Source: Canna indica
Taxonomy: Eukaryota > Streptophyta > Magnoliopsida > Zingiberales > Cannaceae
DNA length: 64,000 nucleotides
Direction of reading: 5' to 3'
NCBI GenBank assembly: GCA_034359265.1
Contig: CP136895.1
Coordinates: forward strand, 46,022,001 to 46,086,000
The notes beneath the pieces were generated by a model. The model saw only the letters and a program-made list of their open reading frames with translations, was not told where the DNA came from and did no database searches. How positions within the stretch are numbered: position 1 is the first letter of the stretch; every line of letters begins with the position of its first letter. Below, in pieces: positions 10,368 to 22,311 of this stretch. Made by a program: the position numbers and the translations under genes.

Positions 10368-12939
10368 TGTAAGACCCGGAAAAGTTTCCTAATATAATAA
10401 TCTATTTTGGTACAGCGCGTCGAACCTGGGGGTAGTCGAGTCGAGCCTCAGTATCGCCTCAAATTAAAAGGTATGACTCGGCAAATGGATCATGAAGTCT
10501 ATTTGGATAATTAACTTTCCTTTTATGAAATCATATCTTAAATTAAGTTAACTCGAGTCATGTTATGGGTTGAGTCAAAACCCAAGTCGAGTTTGGGTTT
10601 AGGTCGAGTTCCAGGTATGACTTAAGTGAGCCTTGAGGCCATCTTTGGAAAGATGGTTGAGGGGATAAAATCCCCCTTATGGCAGCCGTGTGACTCACCC
10701 ATTGAGTCGCACAAGGTCGCAAGGTAGAAGAGGAGAAGGAGCAAGGAGGAGGATTGGGGGCTTGGATCGATCCGAAACTCGTGTCGTCTCCGGAAAATCT
10801 CAAGTCGTCATCACCCGATCCTTGCTTCTTGGTGATCTAGGTGAGTGGTTAATGTTTAAAAGGTTTGGGGGAGGCGGGTGGCCGAACCATAGATGATAGG
10901 TTGAGTTCTCGCGATTTTTTCGACGATCCATGATTTCAACGACATGTGTTCACTATTTTATGAAGTTTCTTGTCGGATCTCACTGTTTTAATCGTTGATT
11001 TGCATGTTCTTGGGGCTGCCGAGACATGGGAGAAGGGGAAAGGTCATGCCAAAATTTTCCCCGATTCCCTTGACGGCAAGAAGGCCCTTAGATGACCTTA
11101 TATCACTGTTTTGATGTAGTTCCTTTGAACATCTCGCGTGTTATGAAGTGTGCCCTCTCTAAAGTCCCTTGAAGTGGCCGAATGAACCCTACAACTCATG
11201 AAGAGGGTTCGACCAAGGGTGAGGGGAAGATTAAGTAGTTCATTGGTATTTAAATTGTATGCGGAATTGAAGAGGTAAAGGTATAGCTAGAGTCTCCTCC
11301 CTCTTTTCCTACCCCAAGACCTTGGCCGAGCAAGGTCCTCCTTGCTCATGGTTCGGCCAAGGTTAGGGATAGGAGGAGAGTCTTGCTTTAGAGAGAGGAG
11401 GAGAGACTTGCTTTAGATGAAAATTTCATGATTTTAAGGATCACACGTAAAGATATGACAATACTTAGGAAGAACACCAAACTTCGCATGTAGTTTAATT
11501 GATTTTGAATTGTAGAAATGCTAGTTTTGTAACCATACTTAGCATTAGATCCTTAAACTTTGGATGTTGACAATGTTATCATGTTTTGTATTTCATACAT
11601 GTTATTTAAATTTATTACCTACCTTGCCATGCTAGATAGCTGCTCCTTATTGTGCTAATATTCCTAAGGTAGTATAAGAATTGTTATGTATAAATATTAT
11701 GGTCATATATGATGAATGTTACAATATTTGCACATTTTTCTTTGGATTATACATGCTGCCCTAAATGTTCTTGGATGGTATTCCAAGGTCGATTCATGGA
11801 AATTCTCACCTAAGATAGTGTAGGAGGATAGGTAACATGTAAGGCGTCACTAGATGATCATAGAACATTTATGGAAACTTAGTTATGAGACGATAACACT
11901 TCTATGTCTGCTTGTATACTTTTGGAAACTTAGAGCTCGTACGTGCATATATATTGAAAGGGAGGCATAAACTATTGACCCGGTAGCCGGACATAGGCCA
12001 GATATGGGCAAAGGCCCGATGTGTGTATATATGGAAACCCTAGGATATTGATTGTGTAATGTGCTTGAGATGGTCCGCCGAGGGGCGAGGATGTTGGAGA
12101 TGACCAATGCCCAGCTCGGCCAGTTGGGTCTAGAGGTGTGCCAGCGGGCCCGCTAGGTGCCAGACTCCAGTTACGTGGGACTAGCTATCCTTACCCCAAA
12201 CGGTGTCCGAAGACTAGTGGACCATCCTAATCGACGGCCCCAGATTGTTTGTTTACATCTTGAGAAGTTGTGGCCTAGAGCCAGTGTGATACTACCGGAT
12301 ATGGTAGGGACGGTTGTAGTCGGGATATGATTCTATGAGTAGGCCCAAGGGCCGAATGCCTAAGGCTAGATAAGCCGAGATGGCAGGTTATCATATTCAT
12401 TTGATGCGGACGAAATCGTTGGGGGTCGATAATCGCATTAGAAATAAATTTTACCTCCTAGTACATTTCCTTTATTGCCCTGTATGATATATATATATGA
12501 CTGAGGCTTGTGTGGAGGTTCATTTGAGCCACTCACTGAGTCCCAAGTGGACTCACAGTTTCTTTCTATTTTACAGAGCATGAGCAGAAGCTTGGTATGT
12601 CGACATGGCGCAGGTGGTGGGCGGGAGGCGGTGTTGTATCTCGTAGTGGCGTCCTTGAGTCTTAGACTAGTGCTTAGTTATGTTGGTTTTGTTTCTGCAC
12701 TGACAATCGTAATTGAAAAGAATTGTAAAACTTGTTACTTGAACATTTGGTTATTTGATGTTGATGTTTCTACTTGTTTTTGAAAACTTATAGATTGTGA
12801 CTTGAAAACTTTTTATAAAGTATGTTGAGATTTCTTTCATTCGATATGTCTTGGTTTTCTTAATGTCAATGTAGATAGTAGGCTACAGGGCAAGGTGTAG
12901 GCCCTGACCGGTCACACTACCCTCAGTTGGGGTGTGACA
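10368..12939 (+). repeat. 5' LTR of the Gypsy element
   Basis: The LTR begins TGTAAGACCCGG and ends GGGGTGTGACA. Positions 11399-12939 align with 16955-18382. An AT dinucleotide run lies near 12488-12500. Open frames inside it (for example 10690-10896 and 12508-12783) show no known domain and I treat them as chance. Confidence 0.9.
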
Positions 12940-12942
12940 AAG

Positions 12943-12957
12943 TTGGTATCAGAGCAC
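12943..12957 (+). other. Primer binding site
   Basis: TTGGTATCAGAGCAC begins three bases after the 5' LTR terminus and matches the tRNA-Met primer type. Confidence 0.85.
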
Positions 12958-13890
12958 TAGGTTGGGTCTTGTCTATGACTCAGTGTTCGGTACCGTATGA
13001 GGAATATTCTAGTGTACCGACATATGGTATAGTTATGCTACGAGATTGGGCGACCACTCCTGCACTCAGCGCACCATGAGGTTAGTAACTTTTAAAAGCT
13101 TATGTTAAAAATTTATTATGTGACAGGAAACTTTTCTTTTCTGTGATAGTGTAATGGAGGCTCCCAATGCTGCACTGAGCGATAGTGGCAATAAATTGGG
13201 TGATGAAACATAGAGCCAAGAGGTTAGACCCAAGAGAGGGTCGAGTTGGGGCGCGTAGACGCGTACCCCGATTGTCAGTAGAAAATATTCTTTATGTACT
13301 TGTGTGTTCTGTGCATGGATATTGATTATGGTTGTGCTTGTGGATGAGCGATGGGCGAGCCAAGAAGCGTACCGACTTGGCAAGTTGGTCCCGACTTGGC
13401 AAGTGGATTTTGGGTCTTGATACTGCGTGAGTGAGTCACACTGACGATAGACCCAAGGGGAGCCACACTAACTTTAGACCCGAGTGGATTTGGTTGGGTG
13501 GGTCATTCCCAACCAAAGAGGGCTCGGGTAGAAGGCTCGCTAGATAGATTCTAGCGACCGACTTGTATGATTACTAGGTTTGGGCCGGTTTGGGTCGTTT
13601 GAACATATTATTTTCTATGGGGCCTGCATGGGCTGAGTGATTTTGGCATTCATGAGCATGTCATGTACTAATGAGTGTTTGTGATAAGCGGGCACGGGAC
13701 CTTGAGATGCTGCGCAGGTCTGGTAGCATGTTAGTGTTAGTGCATGAGATGGAATTTCACTAGCTTTCCAAATATCATCAGACCTCAGTGGCATCTGAGG
13801 CTTTCCAAATTTCGATCACAGGGATCTGGGGGTCGACCGTGGCATTCGAAGGGGGCCACAAGCGAGCCTTTCAGAGAGATCGTCTGCCAG
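12958..13890 (+). pseudogene. Leader and eroded gag region of the Gypsy element
   Basis: Roughly 930 bp lie between the PBS and the protease, too little for a full leader plus gag. I find no zinc knuckle and no long frame. The last ~90 bp run open into the protease region. Most of gag has probably been deleted. Confidence 0.55.
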
Positions 13891-13891
13891 A

Positions 13892-14340
13892 GTGTTTGCT
13901 AAGAACCGTGATGGGGTAGAGATGTCTAAGGCAGTGGTAACATATACTATTCTAGTATGTTCATCCGCTGCTTATGTTCTATTTGATCTGGGTGCCACGC
14001 ACTCATTTGTATCTGTCAAATTTGCTACGGAGTTGCTAGTGGCACGCTCTATGCTCGACGGGCCATTGATGGTATCAACGCCTACGGGCTATGCAATCTT
14101 AGCAAATTCAATATATCAAGGCTATGAAGTGCTCATCTGCGGCCATGTGTTGAGTGCGGATTTGACACTCCTACCCACTCTTGAGCTTGATGTCATCCTT
14201 GGCATGGACTAGCTAGCAGAGCACTTTGCAATGTTGGACTGCAGGGCCAAAGTAGTGATGTTTAATCAGCCTGGGCTGCCGTAGTTCACCTTCCAAAGGG
14301 AGGGAGGTTGCAAGCCGATAAGGGTTATCTCAGCCCTAAA
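13892..14340 (+). pseudogene. Gypsy retropepsin-like protease fragment
   Basis: The frame encodes a retropepsin-like fold with FDLGATHSFVS, where active enzymes of the family have an Asp-Ser-Gly type site; here Leu replaces Ser. LDVILGMD near the end is the second conserved block. A TAG at 14210-14212 follows that block, where family members have Trp. A further stop falls near 14281, just before the linker to RT. It would process the Gag-Pol polyprotein. It is broken and not expected to work. Confidence 0.75.
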
Positions 14341-14350
14341 GGCTCGTAAG

Positions 14351-15775
14351 TTGCTTCGGGGCGGCTGCCAATCTTTCCTGGCCTTTGTATTTATGGCCAA
14401 GGAGGAAAGGGGTGAAGCAAGGGATGTCAACGGAACCCCAGTGGTTTGTGAATTTCCTGATGTGTTTCCCAAGGAATTGCCGGGGTTGCCGCCCAGAAGG
14501 GAAGTCGATTTTTGCATTGACCTACAGCCCGGGGTGAAACCAATTTCCATTCCACCTTATAGGATGGCACTGGCCGAACTCAGGGAGTTAAAGGTGCAAT
14601 TGCAGGAAATGCTAGACCTAGGGTTCATCCGGCCGAGTGTGTCACCCTGGGGTGCCCCGGTTCTCTTCGTGAAGAAGAAGGATGGGTCGATGCGCTTGTG
14701 CATTGACTATAGGCAACTGAACAAGGTGACTGTTAAGAATCGCTACCCACTACCGAGGATAGACGATCTGTTTGATCAGCTGCAGGGAGCTCAATGGTTT
14801 TCAAAGATAGATATGAGGTTCGAATACCATCAGTTGAGAATCCGGGACTGCGATGTGCCGAAGATAGCCTTTAGGACTCGCTACGGTCACTATGAGTTCC
14901 TAGTGATGTCCTTTGGCCTAACCAATGCACCTGCTGCCTTCATGGACCTAATGAATAGGATATTTAAGTAGTACCTGGACAGCTTTGTGATCGTCTTCAT
15001 TGACGACATTCTGGTTTACTCCAAGAGTGAGGAAGAGCACTCTAAGCACCTGAGAATGGTCCTAGAAACCCTCAGCGAGCACCGATTGCTGCAAAAATTT
15101 TCAAGTGTGAATTTTGGTTAGAAAGTGTAGGGTCCTTGGGCCATGTAGTGTCCAAGGAAGGAATTAGGGTAGATCCTGCCAAGATTGAAGTGGTGCAGAG
15201 CTGGAAACGATCGACTAGTGTGACTAAGATCCGCAGTTTTCTTAGTTTGGCCGTGTATTACCGAAAGTTTGTGGAGAATTTCTCCAGAATTATAGCCCCT
15301 TTGACTCAATTGACCTAGAAGAAGGTCAGGTTCATTTGGGATGACAAATACGAGGCGAGCTTTCAGAAGCTCAAGGCATGTTTGACATCTGCACCCGTGT
15401 TGGTTGTACCTTCTGATTCATAAGGGTTTGTAGTCTTCTATGATGCCTCTCGGGTTAGCCTGGGCTGCGTCCTGATGCAGTATGGCAGAGTCATCGCTTA
15501 TGCGTCCCGCCAGTTGAAAGTTCATGAGAAGAACTATTCGACGCACGACCTAGAGCTAGCGGCAGTGATCTTTGCACTGAAGCTTTGGCGGCACTACCTG
15601 TACGGGGAGACTTGCGAGATCTACACAGATCACAAGAACCTTCAGTACTTGCTTACCCAAAAGGAGTTGAACCTCAGGCAGAGGAGGCGGTTGGAGCTCC
15701 TAAAGGATTATGATTGCACCATTATGTATCATCCGGGGAAAGCGAATGTGGTAGCAGATGCTCTGAGTAGAAAGT
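14351..15775 (+). pseudogene. Gypsy reverse transcriptase and RNase H, broken
   Basis: The order is a linker ([14 protein letters not shown]), the RT palm with LCIDYRQLN and FSKIDMR, the fingers [10 protein letters not shown], and the catalytic box [10 protein letters not shown] at about 14996-15025. A TAG at 14969-14971 splits RT just before that box. Around 15095 the frame shifts into GHVVSKEGI. RNase H carries [22 protein letters not shown] and [10 protein letters not shown], and ends ADALSRK near 15775. Further TAG or TAA stops lie at 15316 and about 15421. In a live element it would copy genomic RNA to cDNA. Several lesions show it is dead. Confidence 0.9.
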
Positions 15776-16954
15776 CCATGGGTAGTTTGGCTCATTTGGA
15801 AGTTAAGCGGAGGCCTCTAGCTCGAGAGTTGGCTTTGTGTCTAGATGGGGGTGCAACCTTATCAGTGTCAGCTTCAGGTGCCCTAATGGCACACCTGCGG
15901 GTACAATCCACGCTGGTAGACATGCTGCATGTCGCGCAAGGGGAGGATGTCTTTTGTGCACTGACCAAGGACCTGGTGCAAAGAGGTGATGCAGAGAACG
16001 GTTTCAGATTGAACTCAAAGGCTGTACTGAGGTTCAGAGACCGAATAGTAGTACCAGATATGGCTGAGGTGCGCAGGCAAGTCCTGGAACTAGGTCATCA
16101 TTCCACTTACAAGATGTATCCGGGGGCCACCAAGATGTACCGGGATTTAAGGCAGCATTACTGGTGGAAAGGTATGAAAAGAGAGGTGGCAGAGTTTGTT
16201 TCCAAATGTCTAGTCTGCTAGCAGGTGAAGGCCGAACACCTTAAGCCCGCGAGGCTTCTGCAAAACCTCGAAGTGCCCGAGTGAAAATGGGAGAAGATCA
16301 CCATGGATCTAGTTACCATATTGCTTAAGTCAAAAGGCGGTTTTGTTTCCATTTGGGTGGTAGTGGACCGGTTAACCAAGACCGCGCACTTCATACCAGT
16401 GAAAACTACCTTCTCTGCGGAGCAGTATGCCTGACTGTTCTTGGATAGGATTGTGGAATATCATGCTACTCCGGTGATGATTATATCCGATCGCGGTACC
16501 CAGTTTTGGCAGTCCTTCCAAGAAGCTTTGGGTACCCAGGTGCGCTTCAGCACAGCTTTCCATCCGCGGACTGACGAGCAATCAAAGAGGACCATTCAAA
16601 CTTTGGAGGACATGCTGAGAGCATGCGTCCTGGATATGGCCGACGGATGGGAGAGACACCTACCGTTGATAGAATTCGCCTACAACAATAGCTATCATAG
16701 TAGCATTGGCATGGCTCCTTTTGAGGCCTTGTATGGGAGGCGGTGTAGGTCTCCAGTGGACTGGTTTGAGGTAGGGGAATCACTCATGGTGGGCCCCGAT
16801 CTGGTTGAGAAAGCGGTAAAGAAAGTAAAGGTCATTAAGAAAAGATTGTTGGCGGCTCAAAGTCGACAGAAAATGTATGCCGACAAAAAAAAAGACCATG
16901 GAATTAGAATTTGCTGAGGGTGACTTAGTCTTTCTAAAGGTCTCTCCTATGAAA
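15776..16954 (+). pseudogene. Gypsy integrase, broken and 3'-truncated
   Basis: An HHCC zinc-binding module (LGHHSTYK...SKCLVC) at about 16090-16220 is followed by the DDE core: TMDLV near 16303, SDRGTQF near 16486, then DEQSKRTIQ. The third catalytic residue, normally Glu within SER, is Lys here (codon 16585-16587). Stops occur at 16219, about 16282 and 16432. A one-base expansion of the A-run near 16890 shifts the frame into an early stop. The C-terminal region and any chromodomain are absent because the sequence joins the middle of the 3' LTR at about 16955. Confidence 0.9.
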
Positions 16955-18382
16955 GGAGAGACTTGCTTTAGATGGAAATTTCATGATTTTAAGGATCACA
17001 CATAAAGATATGACAATACTTAGGAAGAACACCAAACTTCGCATGTAGTTTAATTGATTTTGAATTGTAGAAATGCTAGTTTTGTAAACATACTTAGCAT
17101 TAGATCCTTAAACTTTGGATGTTGACATTGTTACCATGTTTTGTATTTCATACATGTTATTTAAATTCATTACCTACCTTGCCATGTTAGATAGCTGCTC
17201 CTTATTGTGCTAATATTCCTAAGGTAGTATAAGAATTGTTATGTATAAACATTATGGTCATATATGATGAATGTTACAATATTTGCATATTTTTCTTTGG
17301 ATTATACATGCTGCCCTAAATGTTTTCGGATGGTATTCCAAGGTCGATTCATGTAAATTCTCACCTAAGACAGTGTAGAAGGATAGGTAACATGTAAGGC
17401 GTCACTAGATAATTATAGCACATTTATGGAAACTTAGTTATGAGACGATAACACTTCTATGTCTGCTTGTATACTTTTGAAAACTTAGAGCTCGTACGTG
17501 CATATATACTGAAAGGGTGGCATACACTATTGACTCGATAGCCGGACACATGCCAGATACGGGCAAAGGCCCGATGTGTGTATATATGGAAATCCTAGGA
17601 TATTGATTGTGTAATGGGCGAGGAGGTCGGAGATGACCAATGCCCAGCTAAGCCAGTTGGGTCTAGAGGTGCGCCAACGGGCCCGCTAGGTGCCAGACCC
17701 CAGTTTGGTGGGACTAGCTATCCTTACCCCAGACGGTGTCCGAAGACTAGTGGACCATCCTAGTCGACGGCCCGAGATTATTGTTTACATCTTAAGATGT
17801 TGTGGCCTAGAGCTAGTGATAAGCCGAGATGGTAGGTTATCATGTTCAGTTGATGCGGATGAACCCGTTGGGGATTGGTAATCGCATTAAAAATAAATTT
17901 TACCTCAAACATTTCCTTTATTGCCTTGTATGACACATATATATATATATATGACTGAGGCTTGGGTGGAGGTTCATTTGAGCCACTCACTGAGTCTCAA
18001 GTGGACTCACAGTTTATTTCTATTTTGCAGAGCATGAGCAGTAGCTTGGTATGTCGACATGGTGCAGTTGGTGGGCGGGAGGTGGTGCCGTATCTCGTAG
18101 TGGCGTCCTTGAGTCTTAGACTAGTGCTTAGTTATATTGGTTTTGTTTCTGCACTAACAGTCGTAGTTGAAAAGAATTGTAAAATTGTTACTTGAACATT
18201 CCGTTATTTGATGTTGATGTTTCTACTTGTTTTGAAAAACTTATAGATTGTGACTTGAAAAGTTTTTATAAAGTATGTTGAGATTTCTTTCATTCGATGT
18301 CTTGATTTTTTTAATGTATAGTAGGCTACTGGGCAGGATGTAGGCCCTGACCGATCACACTACCCTAAGTTGGGGTGTGACA
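16955..18382 (+). repeat. 3' LTR of the Gypsy element, 5'-truncated
   Basis: It matches the 5' LTR from about 11399 to its end but lacks the first ~1030 bp, so promoter sequences are lost. A further ~90-bp gap lies near 17817 (GAGCTAGTGATAAGCC). The (AT)n tract at 17937-17952 corresponds to the one in the 5' LTR. It ends GGGGTGTGACA and is followed by the AAATA duplication. Confidence 0.85.
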
Positions 18383-19160
18383 AAATATGTGCATATAGAA
18401 AAAATAATTGGGGTAAAAACTTTTATTCCAAATTTAAGTGAGATAAAAATTTGGGAGGAAAAAATTTAGGTAGAAAAAGTGGGAAAAATTTGAGGGGAGA
18501 GAGTTTAAGCGGGAATGATACGTTGTTTATATATATATAAGAAATTTAAAATTATTTAAGTTTTTTGAATAATAAAGAAAAAAATGATATTTCATAAATA
18601 CAAAATAATATAAAAAATAATTATATACATTAAAAAATTAATTTGTATAAATTTCAATTATCGAAAAATTTTAAAATGTAAAATTAATAAAAAATTTATG
18701 GATATAAATCAAATATAATATAAGTATAAGATAATAATTTAAAAAAAATAAAAAATAAAAAATTTAAATTATTCTAAACTGCATAATTTTTTTTGATTTT
18801 GAAATACTATTTTTCACTAATAAACTCAAAAAATAATATTTTAAAACCCAAAAACTAATATAAAAATTTCAATAAATAAAAAATATTTATAATTATTATT
18901 CAAAAAATAATAAATTTAAAATTTAAAATATCAAAAATATGTGTATATAGAGAAAATTAGTTGAGTAAAAAATTTTATTACCATTTTAAATGGCATAAAA
19001 AATTGGGAGAGAAAATTTAGGTGAGGAGAGTGAAAAAAATTTGAGGAGAGAGATAAAAATAAAAAAATAAGTAATATAAAAATAAAAGTAAAAATTTAAG
19101 GAAGTAGAAGAATTTAGGTGGAAATGAATCATTTCTTATTTATATATATATTACTCTAGT
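18383..19160. repeat. AT-rich direct repeat, about 1.4 copies
   Basis: This very AT-rich stretch contains a second copy of a unit beginning at 10298: the block at 18870-19110 repeats 10298-10367 plus 18383-18510 with the words ATATGTGTATATAGAG, GGGAGAGAAAATTTAGGT and TTTGAGGAGAGAG. The period is about 550 bp once the Gypsy insertion is removed. There are no coding features. Confidence 0.55.
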
Positions 19161-20778
19161 TTAGATTTTTGCTTAAGTTACTGTCTCTAGACTCATCTTT
19201 TACTGTAATAAGAATTGTTTATTGGACAATTGCATTCCAATTCACCTCCAGCATGCCAGCATATTTAATTAACTTTACCCTTAAAATCCAAAAAAAGGCT
19301 TTACTTGTCGTGCAAGACATTGTTCTTTTTTTAATGATGATAATAATAACAGTAGAAGATACATGTCGCAACAGTAGAAAATGTTGGCATCCACGACGGG
19401 GGGAATTGCGCAATGATTGGTATCGGAGGGTAAAGCAAGAATGGATGCCAAACTTCACACGCTTTAATTTCCTTCAGCCCTGTCAACCTTAATTTCACCG
19501 CTCGCCAACCAACTACAACATCATTAACTACCAAACATTTCTTTCCAAGTACTATGCGATCTGACCAACAACAGCTAACAGTTTATTTGAGATAAACAAT
19601 TGGTAAATAATAGTAATTCAGATGAAAGACATCAGATTTATGGATTCAAGCGGATCGATATATGTGCCGGTACAACTAAAAGTTGGATAACTCATACGTA
19701 CTTACCAGTATTGAGCAAGAAGATATTTGCCCATTAGCTGACCAACCGGGCGTTGACCACTCCAACTTGAAGAATGAAGAGAGCTCCGCGTGGAACAGTT
19801 GGGGCTGATTGAAATTTATAGTCCATACATCCAGGTTTACAGACCGAATATGCTCCGCCATGGCCCGAGTTGGATTCAGTTGACCGGCCAGGTGATCAAT
19901 GTCCTTTGAATTAATTAAGACATCAGTGCTTCAACCGTTAACAATACAGAGTAATGGTTACCAGATAGGCCACAACCATGCCGGCAATCAATTAAACTTC
20001 GTCTTCTTCATATCGTACGTTATCATAAATGTTGACTCCAGCTAGCTCCATGATGAATTAAAAAATTCATCAATTGAATGTATACAATCATCAAACAAAT
20101 GTTATCTGCTTTTAGGCCAGCAGATGTGCTTAAATGGATTGAGTCCGAATTAGCACCAAATTGTCAACCTTAGGTCAGGTTTAATTGGATCAGTTAGTGG
20201 GAATGGATCAAGAGTATGGGTTTATTCTACGTTGGACGTGGACTTGCATCTTAATACGTGTTTATCTTTTTTTATTAAATAAAGAGAGAAAAAATTAGAG
20301 AGAGATAGACACATATGAGGTGCGAGTTCACTCGCACCCGGCAATAGATTATGATACATGCAACTTTTTACCAAATATGAAACTTGGGTTTTGAAAATTA
20401 TAAAAATCGAAATTTGGTTTTGAAAATTACGAGATTCAGAACAAATGTTTCAGCATCTCTTAAATGCTCCCGCATTTAATTTTGAACGATGAATATTCAA
20501 CTTAGGGCGGCTGAAAATCAACTGCGGTCAAATTGAAAATCGGGTTTGGTTCAATATATATGTTGTCTTGCCAAAACAACATATTGAATAATATGCAGTT
20601 TTGGTGAAAAGACATACTATATATATATGACGATGGTGGAGAAGAAGGGAGGAGAGAAGAGAAAATGGACCGTAAATTTTTGTGTTCAGCATGTTGTTTC
20701 ATCAAAACAGCAAGTTAATTTCACCACAGTCACCGGACTATACCTCTTATAATGGGATAGTCAGAAAAGAAATTTTTT
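19161..20778. other. Intergenic DNA, no certain gene
   Basis: This is mixed-composition sequence that does not match other parts of the window. Frames at 19169-19534 on either strand are unrecognised. An exon-like reverse-strand segment (19676-19932) is listed separately. Short AT microsatellites occur near 20621. I see no RNA gene. Confidence 0.5.
19676..19932 (-). other. Exon-like open segment, unrecognised
   Basis: On the reverse strand an open frame of about 85 codons runs from just after a stop near 19935. It includes an ATG at 19859-19861 and the peptide MAEHIRSVNLDVW. It passes into CTGGTAAGTACG near 19698-19709, a strong match to a plant splice donor. Composition is less AT-biased than its surroundings. 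I do not recognise the protein and see no clear partner exon. It could be an exon of a decayed or captured gene, or chance. Confidence 0.25.
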
Positions 20779-20988
20779 GGATTAATTATACTTTTGGTCT
20801 CTCAAAATATCATATTTTTTTCGTTTGGTCCCTAACTTTTTAAAAGTTTTCGTTTAGTCCCTCAAAATTTATTTTTATTTCTGTTTGGTCCCTCCGTTAA
20901 TTTTTGTTATTAAGTGCTACATGATAATGCTGACATGGATTAAAGATGGATCAAACAAAAAAAATTAAATATTTCAAGAGACTAGATG

Positions 20989-21020
<32 letters not shown>

Positions 21021-21307
21021 CCTAAAATATAATTATATATTATTATAGTTTAGGTTATTAAAATATATTATTATGTTTTAGGCTATTAAAATATATATAT
21101 ATTTTATTTAGTCCTTTAAAATATCTCATTTTTTCCGTTTGGTCCCTCTTTAATCCATGTCAGCATTATCATGTTGGCACTTAACAGTAAAAGTTAACAG
21201 ATGAACCAAACAGAAACGAAAATAATTTTTAAAATACTAAACAGAAACTTTTTAAAAATGGGAGACCGAATGAAAAAAAATGATATTTTAGGGGACCAAA
21301 AATATTC
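20779..21307. mobile_element. Long-TIR foldback MITE, probably MULE-derived (copy 1)
   Basis: The halves are inverted repeats of each other: TTTTTCGTTTGGTCCCT on the left answers the complement of ATGAAAAAAAATGATATTTT on the right, and TAATGCTGACATGGATTAAAG answers its inverse near 21150-21170. Arms are about 210 bp around an AT-rich centre with a (TA)n run (20989-21013). It belongs to the same family as 38320-38716. The right terminus is eroded and no target duplication can be assigned. There is no coding capacity. Confidence 0.75.
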
Positions 21308-21920
21308 TGGTGACCGTACCGTATGTGAAATTATAATCGGCATGTTGTCACTAACCATTGATGCCACCTAAGCATTCTGATGAGATTGAGTCAAAATTCG
21401 GTCAAAGTGACTTTTGTGACACATTTCTCAAAGTTGATGTATTTTTGTGTTAAAAAACTTTCTTTTGTGACAATCCCGTTACAAGATATATAGTCTAGTG
21501 ATCGTTAGTGAAATTAACTCTCAAAATAATATATTGAATAATATATATGTTGTTTTAGTGAAACATTATATTGAAACTCTACATGCTCCGAATTGTTGGC
21601 TTAAGGGTCTCTCTTAAGCATCGATCTTTATTTTGATGATAACAAATAAATATTTAATCTATATGTGAAGTATTGAGTTCAGGTTGAGGTTGCGATAAGC
21701 ATGTCAAGTTCGTTCAAACGAAACGAAATAAGAGATCCTCAAACAGAAGAAGAAAATATCAAAGAAAGGCTCGGGCTTAGATCAAGTATAAATCATGTAA
21801 TATAGCCCTAGGATGATTTTATCCCAAGCAACATTGTAAAGTTATCCAAGTTGAAACTTGGTAACTAAACCCAAAAAAAGACATGTAACAAAAATCAAGT
21901 AGAAGTCAGCCTCAGCCTGA

Positions 21921-22258
21921 GTTCGGTCGACCGAACAAGGTAGATCTTTGGCAGCAGCCAATTCGGTCGACCGGTCGATCGACCGAATGTTGCGAAAAAA
22001 TGATAGTAACCATTCGATCGATCTGTCGATCGATCGAAGTTGGTGAAGAAATCGCAAAAGGCTGCCGATTGGTCGATCGACCGAAGCCAAAATTTGGCGG
22101 AAGGCTCATCGGTCGACCGATCGGTCGATCAGATTTGGGATTGACTACGTTGCGACTCATTCGGTCGACCCGTCGGTCAACCGAACAGTGCAAAAAATAG
22201 ACAAAAAGCCAGCGATCGCTGGGCGGTCGATCGGTCAGTCGACCGACGATCGACCGAA
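21921..22258 (+). repeat. U3 palindrome array (GGTCGACC type), 5' LTR
   Basis: Palindromes of the TTCGGTCGACCGAA type, single or fused as doublets sharing the GGTCGA/TCGACC core, recur at about 21922, 21961, 22013, 22067, 22109, 22158 and 22224. They are separated by dissimilar spacers of about 22-40 bp. The array ends about 55 bp before the TATA box, a position suited to promoter control in U3. Confidence 0.85.
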
Positions 22259-22311
22259 CGGCGAAAATGGCTAGTTTTTCGCCTGTTGAACGATCTGTTC
22301 GGCTGAGGGGT

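Larger units (their letters stand above)
10368..18382 (+). mobile_element. Gypsy (Ty3) LTR retrotransposon, inactivated
   Basis: The element has a 2572-bp 5' LTR, a tRNA-Met-type PBS, broken protease, RT, RNase H and integrase regions, and a truncated 3' LTR. A perfect 5-bp duplication AAATA (10363-10367, 18383-18387) marks it as one insertion. Domain order PR-RT-RNH-INT is that of Ty3/Gypsy; the RT character and long LTR suggest the Tekay/Del chromovirus clade, though the chromodomain end is deleted so this is an inference. gag is almost entirely missing: under 1 kb separates PBS and protease. Stops and a deletion of the pol 3' end plus the first ~1 kb of the 3' LTR make it defective. Confidence 0.9.

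Noticed and set aside
10690..10896. Open frames in Gypsy LTRs (also 12508-12783 and 17962-18195)
   Set aside because: They lie within non-coding LTRs, show no domain and are not conserved as proteins between the two LTR copies.
14351..16954. Possible endogenous pararetrovirus because of the RT/RNase H
   Set aside because: LTRs, PBS, integrase and a 5-bp target duplication identify a Gypsy retrotransposon; no movement or coat protein is present.
21921..22258. CRISPR-like look: palindromic repeats with differing 22-40 bp spacers
   Set aside because: It lies in the U3 of a plant LTR with matching copies in the sister LTR and in another family; repeats vary in length and spacers are conserved between copies. 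No cas gene and a eukaryotic context.
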